A DNA stretch of 6,861 nt from NCBI GenBank assembly GCA_028874675.1, contig JAPPJA010000431.1:1-6861 (forward strand), given 5' to 3'. The DNA is from Chloroflexota bacterium (GTDB taxonomy: Bacteria > Chloroflexota > Dehalococcoidia > Lucifugimonadales > UBA3495). Each line of letters opens with the position of its first letter. Position 1 is the stretch's first letter. The notes beneath the pieces were generated by a model. The model had not been told where the DNA came from. It saw nothing but the letters and a program-made list of their open reading frames with translations, and searched no databases. The position numbers were made by a program, and so were the translations under genes. Shown here piece by piece: positions 5,637-6,861 of the stretch.

Positions 5637-6861
5637 TTAGTCCCCGGCAAATTCTCCCCCGAAGAACTCCAGCAGGCTGTTGACCGGGCCGCCGGCCATT
5701 TGGCCCAGTCCGCAGAGCGATGCCGCTCCCACTATGTCTGCCAGGTAGCGCAACTGCTCAACGTTAGCGGTCGAATCCTTTCCCGCGGCCAACCGGTCCA
5801 ATGCTTCTACGATCCGGGGGGTTCCCTCTCGGCAGGGGGTGCATTTGCCGCAGGACTCGGCGGCGTTGTAAGCAGCCAGACGGCGGGCGACTTCAGTAGC
5901 TGAGGCCGACGAGTCCAGCACCATTATTCCGCCCGCGCCCATAACCACACCGGAGGGGTGGAGCATCCCCGGCTTCAGTTCCAGGTCCAGCTGAGAGGGC
6001 GGGAGAACGCCGCTGGAGGGACCGCCCACGGCCACCACGCCAATGTCCCTGCCCCCGGGGGGGCCGCCACCGATGTCGTAGATTACCTGCCGCAGGGAAG
6101 AGCCCATGGGAACTTCGGCCAGGCCAGGCCTCCGGACCGCGCCGCTGAGGCATATCAGCTTAGTGCCGGGGGATGATTCCAGTCCCACCTGGCCGTAGCG
6201 GCCTGGCCCCCGCTGCAGGACGTAAGGGAGGTTGGCCAGGGTTTCCACGTTGTTTATAACCGTGGGGCGGCGGAACAATCCCGATTCTACTGGGAACGGC
6301 GGCCGCAGCCGGGGTTCACGACGGCGACCTTCAATGGTGTTCAGCAGGGTGGTCTCTTCGCCGCATACGTAGCCACCCGCTCCGCGCCTGACTTCCACCT
6401 CGCATTCAAAGCCCGACTGCAGGATGTTTTCGCCCACCAGGTTGCGGCTGCGAGCCTGTTCGAGCGCAGCTTCTACTCGTTCGGCAGACAGGTGGGCCTC
6501 GGCGTTGATGTAGATGAAACAGCGGGACGCGCCGGTCGCGTAGGAAGCGATCAGCGCTCCTTCAATCAGGCGGTGGGGAAGGCCCTCCATGATATGGCGG
6601 TCTTTGAAAAGGCCCGGTTCGCCCTCCTCGGCATTGACTACCAGGAAACGGGGTTCGGGAAAGGCGCGGGCGCCCTGCCACTTGCGGGCCGGCGGGAAGT
6701 AGGCGCCGCCCCTGCCCTGCAAGCCCGACTCAAGCACCTGGTCAATGACTTCCTGCGGGGTGTGGGAGAGGGCGTCGGCCAGGCTGGCGTAGCCTCCAAC
6801 ACCCACGTATTCGCCAACGTCGGCGGGGTCCAGCTGGCCGCACCAGGACATAACCTGGAGG
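5637..6861 (-). CDS. nuoF: NuoF-family NADH/FMN-binding subunit, probable beta subunit of NAD-dependent formate dehydrogenase, 5' end outside window
   Basis: Transfers electrons between Fe-S clusters and NAD+/NADH through FMN; with the downstream fdhA the likely role is NAD+ reduction by formate. Residue numbers count from the ATG at 6851. The FMN-site loop GRGGAYFPPARKW lies at 46-58, VNAEEGEPGLFKDR at 72-85, and GAGGYVCGEETTLLNTIEG at 157-175. An SLBB domain lies near 232-265, and the [4Fe-4S] ligands are C334, C337, C340 and C380 (ESCGKCTPCREG, ASLCGLG). It ends soon after the last Cys, without the extra ferredoxin domain of many HymB/FdhB proteins. ATG 6851 is probably internal: upstream bases read CCTCCAGGTT, not a ribosome site, and the frame stays open to the window edge. 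SWCGQLDP aligns with the family's internal NCGxIDP. Complex I NuoF is an alternative, but the fdhA context favours formate dehydrogenase. Confidence 0.93.
   Translation of the reverse strand, partial: LQVMSWCGQLDPADVGEYVGVGGYASLADALSHTPQEVIDQVLESGLQGRGGAYFPPARKWQGARAFPEPRFLVVNAEEGEPGLFKDRHIMEGLPHRLIEGALIASYATGASRCFIYINAEAHLSAERVEAALEQARSRNLVGENILQSGFECEVEVRRGAGGYVCGEETTLLNTIEGRRREPRLRPPFPVESGLFRRPTVINNVETLANLPYVLQRGPGRYGQVGLESSPGTKLICLSGAVRRPGLAEVPMGSSLRQVIYDIGGGPPGGRDIGVVAVGGPSSGVLPPSQLDLELKPGMLHPSGVVMGAGGIMVLDSSASATEVARRLAAYNAAESCGKCTPCREGTPRIVEALDRLAAGKDSTANVEQLRYLADIVGAASLCGLGQMAGGPVNSLLEFFGGEFAGD

Noticed and set aside
1..6861. CRISPR array, tRNA, rRNA, insertion-sequence transposase or selenocysteine insertion signal
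   Set aside because: No regularly spaced repeats, cloverleaf, rRNA-like tract or transposase motif was seen; the fdhA catalytic residue is encoded by TGC, so no Sec machinery is needed.

Overview
The window is GC-rich (about 60-65% in most genes) and looks like a chromosomal segment of an environmental bacterium. The closest fit I can suggest is Chloroflexota (Dehalococcoidia or SAR202-like), because of the style of the NuoF and FdhA proteins, an SsuD-like flavin monooxygenase, and the type of GC-rich palindromic repeat present. This is inference from remembered families, not from a search.

Layout from left to right. Bases 1-2592 (minus) hold the first 864 codons of a molybdenum/tungsten formate dehydrogenase alpha subunit (fdhA); its 3' end lies beyond base 1. 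Bases 2593-3054 are a divergent regulatory region. Bases 3055-3426 (plus) encode a small cupin. A hairpin at 3439-3468 separates it from a convergent SsuD-like luciferase-family monooxygenase (3478-4635, minus). Bases 4817-5125 and 5115-5594 (plus) are two overlapping genes of lower GC and unknown function. Bases 5637-6861 (minus) encode a NuoF-type FMN/NADH subunit whose 5' end lies beyond base 6861.

The NuoF-like and FdhA proteins fit together as an NAD-dependent formate dehydrogenase: FdhA oxidises formate at the molybdopterin site and passes electrons through Fe-S clusters to the NuoF-like subunit, which reduces NAD+. In related operons these two genes are usually adjacent. Here they keep strand and order but are about 3 kb apart, with a cupin, a monooxygenase and a two-gene unit between them.

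The most unusual feature is inside fdhA. Two copies of one GC-rich palindromic repeat (cores 1839-1861 and 915-937, 21 of 23 bases identical) are inserted in the coding sequence, in the same orientation and the same reading frame. Both translate to the motif GEGPG(V/A)R. One copy lengthens the linker before the molybdopterin domain. The other adds about 32 residues inside the catalytic domain and is flanked by a 5-base direct repeat exactly 96 bases apart. This resembles the in-frame palindromic elements described in Rickettsia, but in a central metabolic enzyme of an apparently unrelated bacterium.
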